From contig JBIQLN010000002.1 of the NCBI GenBank assembly GCA_044464225.1, forward strand, positions 62,001 to 126,000: a DNA stretch of 64,000 nucleotides, in the 5' to 3' direction. Positions 54,728-64,000 of the stretch are shown here, piece after piece (position 1 is the stretch's first letter; every line of letters starts with the position of its first letter). This DNA comes from 66-474 sp044464225. GTDB taxonomy: Bacteria; Pseudomonadota; Gammaproteobacteria; Xanthomonadales; Rhodanobacteraceae. The notes under the pieces are model-generated. The model was not told the DNA's origin. It saw nothing but the letters and a program-made list of their open reading frames with translations, and searched no databases. A program made the position numbers and the translations under genes.

Positions 54728-55885
54728 TCAACCCAGTGCTTGCTGCAGTTCGTCACGCAAGTCGCGGACATCTTCCACGCCGACCGACAGCCGCACCAGC
54801 CCATCGCTGATGCCAAGCCGCTTGCGGTTGGCCGGCGGGACGGATGCATGGGTCATGATGGCGGGATGCTCGATGAGGCTTTCGACCCCGCCGAGCGATT
54901 CGGCCAGCGCGAACAGGTGGCAACGCTCCAGCATGCGGCGCGCCTTCTTCAGGCCGCCCTTCACCTCGACGGTGACGATGCCGCCGCCGCCGTGCATCTG
55001 GCGACGCGCCAGTGCGTGCTGCGGATGCGACTTCAGGCCCGGATAGATCACGCGTTCGATTGCGGGATGTTTCTCCAGCCACCTGGCCAGCTCCAGCGCG
55101 CCGGCGCAATGCGCCTGCATGCGCAGGGCCAGCGTTTTCACGCCACGCAGCGCGAGGAACGCGTCGAACGGACCGGCGACCGCGCCCACCGAGTTCTGCA
55201 GGAACGCCAGGCGTTCGGCGAGTTCCTGCGTCGACACGATTGCCACACCGCCAACCATGTCGGAATGACCATTCAAGTATTTGGTCGCCGAATGCACCAC
55301 GATGTCGGCGCCGAATTCCAGGGGGCGCTGCACGATCGGCGAGCAGAAGGTGTTGTCCACCACCAGCAGCAGGTCGTGCTTCTTCGCGAACGCGGCGATC
55401 CTTTTCAGATCCACCAGCTTCAGCATCGGATTGGTGGGCGTTTCCGCCCAGATCATCCGTGTGTTGGGTTTCAGCGCGGCCTTCAGTGCCGCCGCGTCGT
55501 TCAAGTCGACGAAGCTGAAATCGATGCCCGCGCTGCGCCGGCGCACGCGTTCGAACAGGCGGTAGCTGCCGCCGTACAGGTCATCCATCGCGATCACGTG
55601 GCTGCCGGAATCAAGCAGCTCCAGTACGGTCGCGATCGTGGCCATGCCGGACGCGAACGCGAAGCCGGCGACGCCACCTTCCAGGTCAGCCACGCAACGC
55701 TCCCATGCGAAACGCGTGGGGTTTTGCGTGCGGGAATACTCGAAGCCCTGGTGCTTGCCGGGGCTGGCCTGCACGTAGGTCGAAGTCTGGTAGATCGGCG
55801 TCATGATCGCGCCGGTCGACGGATCGGGCGACTGGCCGGCGTGGATCGCGCGGGTGGCGAGGGAGAGCGTTGCGGGTTTGGGCAT
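54728..55885 (-). CDS. metB: Cystathionine gamma-synthase
   Basis: A 385-residue PLP enzyme of transsulfuration. The lysine that binds PLP is in HSATKYLNGHSDMVGG. The N-terminus has TRAIHAGQSPDPSTGAIMTPIYQTSTY and YSRTQNPTRFAWERCVADLEGG, and ESLGGVESLIEHPAIMTHAS is near the end. It could be a gamma-lyase, but with the beta-synthase nearby both directions of the pathway are possible. The start at 55885 has a weak ribosome site. A GATAAT -10-like box lies at 55958-55953. Confidence 0.93.
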   Translation of the reverse strand: MPKPATLSLATRAIHAGQSPDPSTGAIMTPIYQTSTYVQASPGKHQGFEYSRTQNPTRFAWERCVADLEGGVAGFAFASGMATIATVLELLDSGSHVIAMDDLYGGSYRLFERVRRRSAGIDFSFVDLNDAAALKAALKPNTRMIWAETPTNPMLKLVDLKRIAAFAKKHDLLLVVDNTFCSPIVQRPLEFGADIVVHSATKYLNGHSDMVGGVAIVSTQELAERLAFLQNSVGAVAGPFDAFLALRGVKTLALRMQAHCAGALELARWLEKHPAIERVIYPGLKSHPQHALARRQMHGGGGIVTVEVKGGLKKARRMLERCHLFALAESLGGVESLIEHPAIMTHASVPPANRKRLGISDGLVRLSVGVEDVRDLRDELQQALG

Positions 55886-55952
55886 GATGGGATCCGTATG
55901 CGAGCTTGCCGGCCGCCAGCGAATGCCTCGTGGCTTCGGCAATATTCCGCCC

Positions 55953-55958
55953 ATTATC
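55953..55958 (-). promoter_or_regulatory. Putative -10 box for metB
   Basis: GATAAT on the minus strand, 67 bases before the metB start. Its predicted transcript starts near 55946. It sits between the gene and a REP array. No -35 box was found. Confidence 0.35.
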
Positions 55959-55987
55959 GCCGGGTTCCATCCGGCGCGCGACCGCCT

Positions 55988-56112
55988 GGTCGCCAGCAGG
56001 CTGGCTCCTACAACCGAACGGCCTTCGTAGGAGCGCGCCTGCGCGCGATGGTTTGCACCGTGGGTCGCCAGCAGGCTGGCTCCTACGTAGGAGCGCGCCT
56101 GCGCGCGATGGT
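55988..56112. repeat. REP array downstream of RAYT (two A and two B elements)
   Basis: Element A (GGTCGCCAGCAGGCTGGCTC...) occurs at 55988-56011 and 56063-56086. Element B (CGTAGGAGCGCGCCTGCGCG...) occurs at 56026-56052 and 56086-56112. Each carries a short perfect stem (GCCAGC-AG-GCTGGC in A; GCGCGC-CT-GCGCGC in B). They alternate A-B-A-B, forming BIME-like pairs. A partial B copy follows at 56141-56160. Confidence 0.8.
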
Positions 56113-56157
56113 CCTTGGCACGGGTCGGAGGGACAAATGCGAAGCGCGCCTGCGCGA

Positions 56158-56616
56158 TCATAGCCATACCGCATTCCAGAACGGATACTCGCGTACACGT
56201 TCGACGATCCCGGCGCGAACAGGGTTCGCGATTATGTAGCGGGCCGTTCCAGGCACATCCTCGTCGCGACGCAGCGCATGGTCGTGGAAGGCCTTTGCCC
56301 AGACCGGCTGCGCCGTTCCGGCACAGGCACAGGCGTGCGACGACCGGGACTTGATTCGCCGAACTGCCTGCGACAGGTTTTTCGCGCCATCCAGCCTCAG
56401 CAGACCGTGAAAGTGGTCGGGCATGAGCACCCAGCACAGCAATGCGGCGCTTTCCGCCACCGCACTCGGTTCGAACGTGCGGCTGGCTGCACACGCCACC
56501 TGGAAGTCGGCAAACAATGGACGGCGCGCGGCGGCCGTGAATGTCACGAGATAGATGCCATTGGGTCGCGAGTGGCGACCCTCGCGCAATGCGCGGTGGC
56601 CGGGCGTGTCCGTCAT
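56158..56616 (-). CDS. REP-associated tyrosine transposase (RAYT, Y1_Tnp/HUH)
   Basis: A 152-residue single-strand transposase. The HUH motif is HFH (residues 68-70) in WVLMPDHFHGLLRL. The catalytic tyrosine is Tyr127 in TARYIIANPVRAG. The usual YLVTFTA strand is at residues 22-28. The start at 56616 (MTDTPGHRAL) gives the family length; the longer upstream frame runs through REP sequence. REP arrays flank the gene on both sides, as in known RAYT systems, which should be its substrate. Confidence 0.92.
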   Translation of the reverse strand: MTDTPGHRALREGRHSRPNGIYLVTFTAAARRPLFADFQVACAASRTFEPSAVAESAALLCWVLMPDHFHGLLRLDGAKNLSQAVRRIKSRSSHACACAGTAQPVWAKAFHDHALRRDEDVPGTARYIIANPVRAGIVERVREYPFWNAVWL

Positions 56617-56724
56617 GCCGGCAAGCATCGCCCCGGCCGCCGCGATCGCGCCATCGGTCACAACCGCAATCGGCTGCAGGGCGATTCCGACAACCGCCGG
56701 ATCATGAGTAGCAAGCGGGCAGCC

Positions 56725-56825
56725 GGTCGCCAGCAGGCTGGCTCCTACATCGAAGCGCACCTGCTCGCTACGACCCGTGCCGGGTCGCCGGTGGCTCCTA
56801 CGTAGGAGCACGCCTGCGCGCGACC
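56725..56825. repeat. REP array upstream of RAYT
   Basis: An intact A element at 56725-56748, a degenerate B (about 56751-56771), a shortened A at 56782-56801 and a B-like element at 56801-56825. The order and the sequences repeat the array on the other side of the RAYT gene. Confidence 0.75.
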
Positions 56826-56849
56826 ATGGGATCGGCGCGAAGTACGCGC

Positions 56850-58213
<1,364 letters not shown>

Positions 58214-58217
<4 letters not shown>

Positions 58218-58291
58218 GAGGGGTCCGGCAATAAACCGGTCGGGGGCGTGAATGCCGGATGGCGACGGTTGCGGTGCATTGCACGATGATA
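58214..58291 (-). promoter_or_regulatory. -10 box and leaderless-type leader ORF before cystathionine beta-synthase
   Basis: On the minus strand: TATCAT (58291-58286), 6 bases, then ATG at 58279. It opens a 21-codon frame beginning MHRNRRHPAF, which ends in TGA at 58216-58214, overlapping the synthase ATG. The arrangement is the same as at etfB. If the transcript begins at 58279 this frame is leaderless and couples to the synthase, whose own start lacks a ribosome site. No -35 box was found. Confidence 0.4.
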
Positions 58292-58330
58292 ACCGAAGCA
58301 CCAGCGCAGCCGGCGATGCCGCCTACGCAA

Positions 58331-59710
58331 TCAGGTTGTCTGGCGCCGCTTCGCGTCCGGGCCGGCCGCCTGGCCCGCGCGCTCGCGATCAATTTCCAGC
58401 AGCCGGTTGCGGACTGCCTCGGCGCATGCGGCTCTTGAATGGGTACGGCGGATGCTCGCTGCGGCCCTCGCACCCAGTTCGGTGGCAAACGCAGGGTTGT
58501 CGAACACGCGGCGCATCAGTTTTGAGGCGTGAGCGGCATCCGCTTCGGCCCAGCTTTGACCCTGCCAGTAAGGATAGTCGCCGCGGCGCAACGGAACCAT
58601 CGTGAAGTCGACCAGCAGACTGTTTTCATCATTCATGAAATCGAGGTTGCCCGAGTAGCGCGTGGCGATCACGGGTTTGCCCAGGTACATGGATTCGGCC
58701 ATGCCCAATCCATAGCCTTCCGAACGATGCAGGGAGACGTAGCAATCCGCGACCCCCTGCAAGCCGAACATTTCGTCGCGCGAGAGGAAGCCGTCCCGCA
58801 CCACGATGCGCGGGTCGTCGGCAACCTCGCGCCGCAGTGCATCGAGCCGGTCGCGACAGCGTTCGCCATTGGTGGACTTGATCAGCAACCGTACGCCTCG
58901 GGTACCGTCGGCGAAGGCTTGCCGGAAGGCGGCAATCACCGCTTCGGGATTCTTGCGTGCCACAAAACTGTTGAAATCGAAGCTGAAAAGAAACACGAAT
59001 TCATCGGGGGGCAATCCAAATCGGGCACGATTCATTTCCAACGGCACATCGAACTCGATCGCCTTGGGCATGCGCAGGACCGGCTTGTCCGTCGCGGCGG
59101 CAATCGCGGTGCGCACGAATTCGGTCGGGCACCAGATTTCATCGACCAGGCGAAACGCGGTGCGCCAGTCCCGCGGAAACCGTTCCAGCTCCCATACCCA
59201 GAAGCCGACGTTGTGGCGGCCGGCGAATGCGTTGCGGCCGAGCACATGGCGGGCTATCGGCAACTGATCGGCGTTGATGAAAAACACGTTGCAGGCGTAG
59301 TCGAGACGGTCGGACACGAACCGGTCCATCGAATGGTCCTGCTGGCGGCTCGCGTGGCCCACATCGAAATTGAAAATCGAGAAGGGGTGATGGATGCTGT
59401 CGAGTGCCCGCGCATAGGAGCGGACGTTCTGCCCAATCCCGAATTCCCCACGCGCGTAACCCAGCAAATTGACGCCCGGCCCCGCCCCGTGCAGTGCCCT
59501 GGGGTCCAATGAGCGCGCCGCTGCGGTGGGGAACGGCAGGGGCGGCATGGGAACACCCGCAGCCGCGTGGACCCACCGCCGCAGCGCGAGGCGCCACGCG
59601 AACGGAATGGATGCATAGACCCGGGCGAGGCCGCCGTGCTCCTTGCCGCGTGCGAGCGCGCGCAATACCGAACGGCCGACACGGGCGCCCAAACGTTGGC
59701 GATCAGTCAT
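58331..59710 (-). CDS. Glycosyltransferase family 4 (GT-B)
   Basis: A 459-residue glycosyltransferase. The N-terminal part has GVNLLGYARGEFGIGQNVRSY and a WELERFPRDW segment. The donor domain has SFDFNSFVARKNPEAVIAAFR, DGFLSRDEMFGLQGVADCYVSLHRSEGYGLGMAESMYLGKPVIAT and YSGNLDFM. The start at 59710 follows GAGGGA, about 4 bases upstream. It is separated from the polymer locus by metabolic genes, so the acceptor is unknown. Confidence 0.9.
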   Translation of the reverse strand: MTDRQRLGARVGRSVLRALARGKEHGGLARVYASIPFAWRLALRRWVHAAAGVPMPPLPFPTAAARSLDPRALHGAGPGVNLLGYARGEFGIGQNVRSYARALDSIHHPFSIFNFDVGHASRQQDHSMDRFVSDRLDYACNVFFINADQLPIARHVLGRNAFAGRHNVGFWVWELERFPRDWRTAFRLVDEIWCPTEFVRTAIAAATDKPVLRMPKAIEFDVPLEMNRARFGLPPDEFVFLFSFDFNSFVARKNPEAVIAAFRQAFADGTRGVRLLIKSTNGERCRDRLDALRREVADDPRIVVRDGFLSRDEMFGLQGVADCYVSLHRSEGYGLGMAESMYLGKPVIATRYSGNLDFMNDENSLLVDFTMVPLRRGDYPYWQGQSWAEADAAHASKLMRRVFDNPAFATELGARAAASIRRTHSRAACAEAVRNRLLEIDRERAGQAAGPDAKRRQTT

Positions 59711-59921
59711 CTGTCCCTCGTGAGAAGGCGGGGTTCCTGACGATCCCCTTGGGTGCGACATTCATTGAAAATCATGCGAGGTGCCGCAAACGATCCCGGC
59801 ACATGCAGCAGATCTTCCGCGTGGCCCCTCGCCCACACGGGTGGCCATCATAACGGACCGGCATCAACGAACCGGCCCGCTCTGTGGCGGGCCGGCGGAG
59901 ATTCTCGGGGTCGGCAACGTC

Positions 59922-60143
59922 TCAGGCGTTGCCCATCTGGCTCCACATTCGGGTCAGGCGGTCTTTCAGTTGCAGCTTTTCCTTCTTCATGCCGAGCAAC
60001 TGGTTGTCGTGCATCGGCAGTACACCGAGTTCCGCATCGCGGACCTTGCTGTCCAGTTCCTGGTGGTACTGATAAAGGCGGCGGAACTCGGGGTTCGCCT
60101 TCATCACGGCGTCTATATGGTCTTTCTGCTGTTGTTCGAACAT
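59922..60143 (-). CDS. YdcH-like small helical protein (DUF465)
   Basis: A 73-residue protein. It is a helical hairpin (FEQQQKDHIDAVMKANPEFR, LYQYHQELDSKVRD, LGMKKEKLQLKDRLTRMW), as in the YdcH/DUF465 family. Function is unknown. The start at 60143 has AGGAGG upstream. It is monocistronic. Confidence 0.88.
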   Translation of the reverse strand: MFEQQQKDHIDAVMKANPEFRRLYQYHQELDSKVRDAELGVLPMHDNQLLGMKKEKLQLKDRLTRMWSQMGNA

Positions 60144-60487
60144 TGAGCAGCCTCCTCTTGCGTGGCATACGCTTGACGGATAGCGGCGCGCGCACGACCA
60201 CATCCACGCGCCGCGACCGCGGAGCGTGGAATTCGAACGAATGCGGGATTCATGCGATGGCGCCTCGGGGCCGGCAAGAGGCCGGCCTCGAGGCTGACCC
60301 TACTCCGACTGGCGGGGGTTGGCAACCCGTCCGGAAAGGCGCGAAAGTTCCCTGGAATATACAGGCGCAACAATGATTTACGTTGCGCGTCGGCGGAACG
60401 CTTGCGCCCCGCCAAGAGCGTGCCCCGCTCCGAACCGCAGGGCGCGCGCGGTTTGCCGCTCGCCGCGACAAAAACGTCGGCCACTCG
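60144..60487. other. Intergenic region between ydcH-like and OmpA-like genes
   Basis: 344 bases with no believable ORF. It holds a long hairpin, GCCTCG...CGAGGC with an inner GGCCGGC/GCCGGCC stem (60262-60294), and a second inverted repeat, GCGCAAC/GTTGCGC (60365-60388), with a 10-base loop. Either could end the OmpA-like transcript, but neither has a U-run. Confidence 0.4.
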
Positions 60488-61393
60488 CTACTTCTGCGTG
60501 CGAATCCGCACCTCCATCCCCTGCGACGCGGACGCCACTTTCCAGACCGTGACCTGCGCCGCCCCCGCGGCGACAAGCGCCTGCTGCACCGCCATGGCGC
60601 GGCGACCCGCCAGCACCCGGTCGCTGCTGGAGGCGCGGGGTTCGACGATGATCTTCTGGCCAGCATGGGCCCGCCCGAAATCCGCCACGCGGCGCTGCCC
60701 GGAAGCGGTCAGGTTGCTGGAACCGGACTCGAACGACGCCGAAGACAACCGCAAGCTGCCGCCGGCGTGGCCACTTCCGCTGGCCGACGCTCCGCTGTCG
60801 CTACCGCCCTGCAGCGCCTTGGTTGCCGCTTCGGCCAGCCGGGCTTCCTTGCGTGCCAACGCGGCGGCGCGCGCCTGCGCCGCGGCCAACCGCTTGGCCT
60901 GTTCAGCTTCGGCCTGCGCCTGCTGGGCTTGCTGCGCCGCCTGCGCGCCTTGTTGCTGCAGCATCTGCGCCTGCTGCACGGCGGCTTCGTATTGCAGTCG
61001 CTGGCGCGCCAGTTCCGCGCGCGCCGCGGCGGCATCCGCCTGGCTGGCTTGCAGCATGATCTGGTCGCGCTCCTGCCGAAGCTGATCGAGCCTGGCGCGA
61101 TCCGCTTCGGTCTTCGCCGATGCCTGCGCCAGCGCGACGCGCTGCTCGGCCATGAACAGGGCATGGTCGTGTCCGCTGCGGCCGGCATTCTGCAAATCGT
61201 TGATCGCGTTGCGCGCGAGGACCTGCTGGGCCAGCGCGTATTGTCCGAGTTCGGGATCGGCACTCAGTTGTTCGAGCTGCGCCGACAGCCGCGCCACGTC
61301 GGGATCTTTCGTTGCCGCCTGGACGGGCGCAACGGCGCCAAGGCCGAATGCCAACGCGCCGACCAGCGCCACGGTGGTGATGGCGTGCCTCAT
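60488..61393 (-). CDS. OmpA-like domain protein with coiled coil, exported
   Basis: A 301-residue periplasmic protein. A signal peptide ends near VQAA (residues 24-27). The middle is a long Ala/Gln/Glu-rich coiled coil. The end (SLRLSSASFESGSSNLTASG, VEPRASSSDRVLAGRRAMAV) resembles an OmpA/MotB peptidoglycan-binding domain, although the canonical NxxLSxxRA motif is altered. It overlaps the previous gene as ATGA. Confidence 0.8.
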   Translation of the reverse strand: MRHAITTVALVGALAFGLGAVAPVQAATKDPDVARLSAQLEQLSADPELGQYALAQQVLARNAINDLQNAGRSGHDHALFMAEQRVALAQASAKTEADRARLDQLRQERDQIMLQASQADAAAARAELARQRLQYEAAVQQAQMLQQQGAQAAQQAQQAQAEAEQAKRLAAAQARAAALARKEARLAEAATKALQGGSDSGASASGSGHAGGSLRLSSASFESGSSNLTASGQRRVADFGRAHAGQKIIVEPRASSSDRVLAGRRAMAVQQALVAAGAAQVTVWKVASASQGMEVRIRTQK

Positions 61394-61941
61394 GGATACA
61401 CTCCCGGTTGTCCCGAAGTACTGGCCGGCGCGGGCTCGCCGGTGCTGGAGCCCGGCGACGGCTGGCCAAGCTGGATCGCGGGGAGGTCCACCGTGCCGCT
61501 GCCGCTGGACGATCCCGCGGCCGGTGGCGCCGTGACGGCTTGCTGGGCGGCGGCGGCCGCCGCCTGCCTGCGTTCGAGATCGGCCTTGAGCCCGGCATTC
61601 ACGCGGGTCTGCTGATCGATCTGGCGATCGAGTTTCGCGGCTTCGGCGCGCGCCCGTGCGGTGGCGGCTGCAGCTTCGGCCTCCGCGGCCTTGTCGGCGG
61701 CCTTGCCGTTGTCGCCGCTGGCGCTGAACTGCTGCGCCGCGGCCAGTCGACGTTCGGCCTCGGCCAGTGCATCCGGCGCCGTGGTCGCCGCGCCGGCACT
61801 GCGCGCTGCGCGGATCTGCATCTGCGCGTGATCCATCATCTGGATCGGCGGAGGCGCGGTGGCACATCCGGCCAGCAGGGACGCCAGAATGACCAATCCG
61901 GGCAGGCGGGGGTCATGGATTTTTCGCCGCGTGCGTGTCAT
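61390..61941 (-). CDS. DUF4398-type lipoprotein
   Basis: A 183-residue lipoprotein with lipobox LLAGC (residues 22-26). The DUF4398 pattern is visible (MDHAQMQIRAARSAGA, PDALAEAERRLAAAQQ), then a charged helical stretch and a Gly/Ser/Pro-rich tail. It is translationally coupled to the OmpA-like gene (ATGA), a common pairing. They probably span from the outer membrane to peptidoglycan. Confidence 0.85.
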   Translation of the reverse strand: MTRTRRKIHDPRLPGLVILASLLAGCATAPPPIQMMDHAQMQIRAARSAGAATTAPDALAEAERRLAAAQQFSASGDNGKAADKAAEAEAAAATARARAEAAKLDRQIDQQTRVNAGLKADLERRQAAAAAAQQAVTAPPAAGSSSGSGTVDLPAIQLGQPSPGSSTGEPAPASTSGQPGVYP

Positions 61942-62043
61942 AAACAACACTCCGGGATGCATCGACGCATTGTCGGCGTACCATTTCGGCTTTGCAACGC
62001 CGCGCGGGCGGCGTGCATGGGGTTTCCTGACCGGGGATCAAAG

Positions 62044-63159
62044 ATGGACATCGGATACTTCCTCAAGCTGATGATGGATCGCGGTGCGTCGGACATGTTC
62101 CTTTCCACCGGCACGCCCGTGCACATCAAGATCGAGGGACGGCTGGCGGCACTCGGCACTTCGCCGCTGCCGTCGGGCATGGTGAAGAAAATCGCCTACT
62201 CGCTGATGGACGAGGGTTCGGTGCCCAAGTTCGAGCGCGAACTGGAATACAACATGGCGCTGGCGGTGAAGGACGTCGGCCGCTTCCGCGTCAACGTGTT
62301 CAAGCAACGCGGTGAAGTCGCGCTGGTGATCCGCGCGATCAAGAGCGACATTCCTTCCATCGAGGAACTGCTGCTGCCGCAGATCTACAAGAAGCTGATC
62401 ATGGAGCCGCGCGGGCTGATCCTCGTCGTGGGCGCGACGGGCTCGGGCAAATCCACCACGCTGGCGTCGATGATCGACTACCGCAACACCAACGCGGCGG
62501 GCCACATCCTCACCGTCGAGGACCCGATCGAGTTCCTGCACAAGCACAAGAAGTCGATCGTCAACCAGCGCGAGGTGGGCCTCGACACCCACAGCTACCA
62601 CGAGGCGCTCAAGAACGCGATGCGCGAGGCGCCGGACGTGATCCTGATCGGCGAGATCCGCGACACCGCCACCATGGATGCCGCGATCGGCTTTTCGGAA
62701 ACAGGGCACATCTGTCTCGCCACGCTGCATTCCAACAACGCCGACCAGACCATCGAGCGCATCCTCAACTTCTTCCCCGAGGCCGCGCACAAGAACATCC
62801 TGATGAACCTCGCGCTGAACCTGAAGGCGATCATTTCGCAGCGCCTGGTGGTCGGCAAGGACGGCCGTCGCCGTCCTGCGGTCGAGGTACTGATCAACAC
62901 GCCGCACATCCGCGACCTGCTGCGCCGCGGCGAGGTACACGAGATCAAGCTGGCGATGGAACGCAGCCTGGAAGAAGGCATGCAGACGTTCGACCAGTCG
63001 CTGTTCAAGCTCTACAAGGAAGGCACGATCGACCTGGAAGAGGCGCTGTCGAAGGCCGACTCGCGCGACGGCCTCGCGCTCAAGATCCGCCTCGCCGAAG
63101 GTGCCAGCGGCACCGACTTGCCGGAGGACGATCCCTACGGACTGGGTGTATCGATGTAG
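62044..63159 (+). CDS. pilU: Type IV pilus twitching motility ATPase PilU
   Basis: A 371-residue retraction ATPase. Walker A is GATGSGKST (130-138), the Asp box is ILTVEDPIEFLH and Walker B is PDVILIGEIRDTATM. The extended C-terminus and MDIGYFLKLMMDRGASDMFL start fit PilU rather than PilT. PilU assists PilT in pilus disassembly. It is divergent from the DUF4398 gene over 102 bases. Confidence 0.94.
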   Translation: MDIGYFLKLMMDRGASDMFLSTGTPVHIKIEGRLAALGTSPLPSGMVKKIAYSLMDEGSVPKFERELEYNMALAVKDVGRFRVNVFKQRGEVALVIRAIKSDIPSIEELLLPQIYKKLIMEPRGLILVVGATGSGKSTTLASMIDYRNTNAAGHILTVEDPIEFLHKHKKSIVNQREVGLDTHSYHEALKNAMREAPDVILIGEIRDTATMDAAIGFSETGHICLATLHSNNADQTIERILNFFPEAAHKNILMNLALNLKAIISQRLVVGKDGRRRPAVEVLINTPHIRDLLRRGEVHEIKLAMERSLEEGMQTFDQSLFKLYKEGTIDLEEALSKADSRDGLALKIRLAEGASGTDLPEDDPYGLGVSM

Positions 63160-63202
63160 CCCCGGCGGCCCGCCCTGACCGGCGGGTCCGAAGTCCGCGC
63201 GT

Positions 63203-64000
63203 CTACAGGGCGAGCTCGCCCTGGATGACATCCGCGACATCGCCACCCACCCAGACCTGGTCCGGGTCGATCCGCAGATGCACACGCCCGGCGCGCTGCA
63301 GCGCGCTGCCCTGTGCCGCGACATAGGACGCCGGCGCGAGTCCTTCGCGCATCAGCCACTGCGCCACGCCCGCGTTGAGGCTTCCGGTCACGGGGTCTTC
63401 GTATCCTGCACTGCCCACGAACGCGCGGATTTCCAGTGCCGCGTCGTGGCCGGGCTCGTGGAAACCCACCACCCCCAACTTGAGCGGTTTGAGCGCAGCC
63501 CAGTCCGGCGTGAGCGAGAGCACCTGCCGCGCCGACCGCAGCATCACTGCACACCAGTTGGGGCCGTTGTCGACCCACTGGTGATGGAGAATGTCCGCCG
63601 GCGATACGCCGAGCGCCCGGGTGACCTGGGCCAGCACGTCATGCTCCAGCGCGCCGGTGCGGCGCAACGGCGGTGCGGCGAACTCGAGCCGCGAACCGCC
63701 GGTACGAATCCGCACGATGCCCACGCCGCACTGTTGCGATACGAAACCCGGCACGCGCGGCTGGCCGCCCGCAGCCAGCCATGCATGGCACGAACCGAGC
63801 GTCGGATGGCCGGCGAAGGGCAGCTCGCCGACGGGCGTGAAGATGCGCACGCGGTAATCCGCATCCGGATCGGTCGCGGGCAGCAGGAAGGTCGTTTCCG
63901 AAAGATTGGTCCAGCGGGCGAACGCGGCCATCCGGGCGTCGTCCAGCCCTTCGGCGGCATGGACCACCGCAAGCGGGTTGCCGCCCAACGGATCGGTCGA
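63203..64000 (-). CDS. PhzF-family isomerase/epimerase, N-terminus cut by window edge
   Basis: At least 265 residues of a PhzF/YddE-type protein. Visible motifs are the N-terminal TDPLGGNPLAVV, then FTPVGELPFAGHPTLGSCH (the GHPTLGS motif) and GYEDPVTGSLNAGVAQWLM near the C-terminus. The start codon lies beyond base 64000, since the homologous start precedes TDPLGGNP. The reaction is not predictable. Confidence 0.92.
   Translation of the reverse strand, partial: STDPLGGNPLAVVHAAEGLDDARMAAFARWTNLSETTFLLPATDPDADYRVRIFTPVGELPFAGHPTLGSCHAWLAAGGQPRVPGFVSQQCGVGIVRIRTGGSRLEFAAPPLRRTGALEHDVLAQVTRALGVSPADILHHQWVDNGPNWCAVMLRSARQVLSLTPDWAALKPLKLGVVGFHEPGHDAALEIRAFVGSAGYEDPVTGSLNAGVAQWLMREGLAPASYVAAQGSALQRAGRVHLRIDPDQVWVGGDVADVIQGELAL

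Noticed and set aside
56617..56811. Longer RAYT start at 56811
   Set aside because: The added N-terminus is translated REP sequence; the ATG at 56616 fits family length.

Overview
GC-rich chromosomal DNA from a gammaproteobacterium, most likely of the Xanthomonadales/Lysobacterales (Rhodanobacteraceae-like). This is inferred from gene content: a MetJ-type repressor, a full Mla-type lipid transport operon with a STAS-MlaE permease, ETF/ETF-QO, transsulfuration genes, PilU, RAYT/REP elements and an overall high-GC style. No rRNA, tRNA, CRISPR array or phage was found. The first and last genes are cut by the window edges.

Layout. 0-3 kb: an RND/MFS-type efflux operon on the minus strand (outer membrane factor, then a periplasmic adaptor running off the left edge), with a promoter and a palindromic operator. 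3-11 kb: housekeeping and envelope genes (ZapE ATPase, alpha/beta hydrolase, ACP phosphodiesterase, HtpX-like M48 peptidase with LemA, class C beta-lactamase-like hydrolase, TonB-like lipoprotein). 11-14 kb: a MetJ repressor whose C-terminus is replaced by a histone H1-like Lys/Ala tail, then gcvH and gcvT. 14-17.6 kb: a four-gene Mla/MCE lipid transporter. 17.8-24 kb: amidase, ETF-QO, an ATP-grasp protein, EtfB and EtfA.

24-36.3 kb is a glycan-assembly and secretion region: flippase-like protein, GT4, methyltransferase, a secreted zinc metalloprotease with FG-GAP repeats, acetoacetyl-CoA synthetase, a polyprenol-phosphate-type GT2, a GT-C membrane protein, a membrane protein of unknown function and ManC. 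36.4-40.5 kb holds a glycerophosphodiesterase, an NPP-type phosphodiesterase, a decayed IS3 transposase and a visibly AT-richer methyltransferase. This looks like a horizontally acquired stretch.

54.4 down to 40.6 kb on the minus strand is the most distinctive part: an eight-gene locus for making and exporting a surface polymer that probably contains glycerol phosphate. It encodes an ABC-2 permease and ATPase, a methyltransferase/P-loop protein that shares a C-terminal domain with the ATPase, a coiled-coil protein, an RgpF-TagF fusion, a double GT2, a TagD cytidylyltransferase and a 1433-residue protein that joins PDV repeats, TPRs, a TagF domain and a GT4 domain. The same PDV repeat occurs in three of the proteins. 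TagD would make CDP-glycerol, the two TagF domains would transfer glycerol phosphate, the GTs would build the glycan, and the ABC pair would export it.

54.7-64 kb: cystathionine gamma-synthase and cystathionine beta-synthase flank a RAYT transposase embedded in REP arrays. After these come a GT4, a YdcH-like protein, an OmpA-like/DUF4398 pair, PilU and the start-truncated end of a PhzF-family gene.
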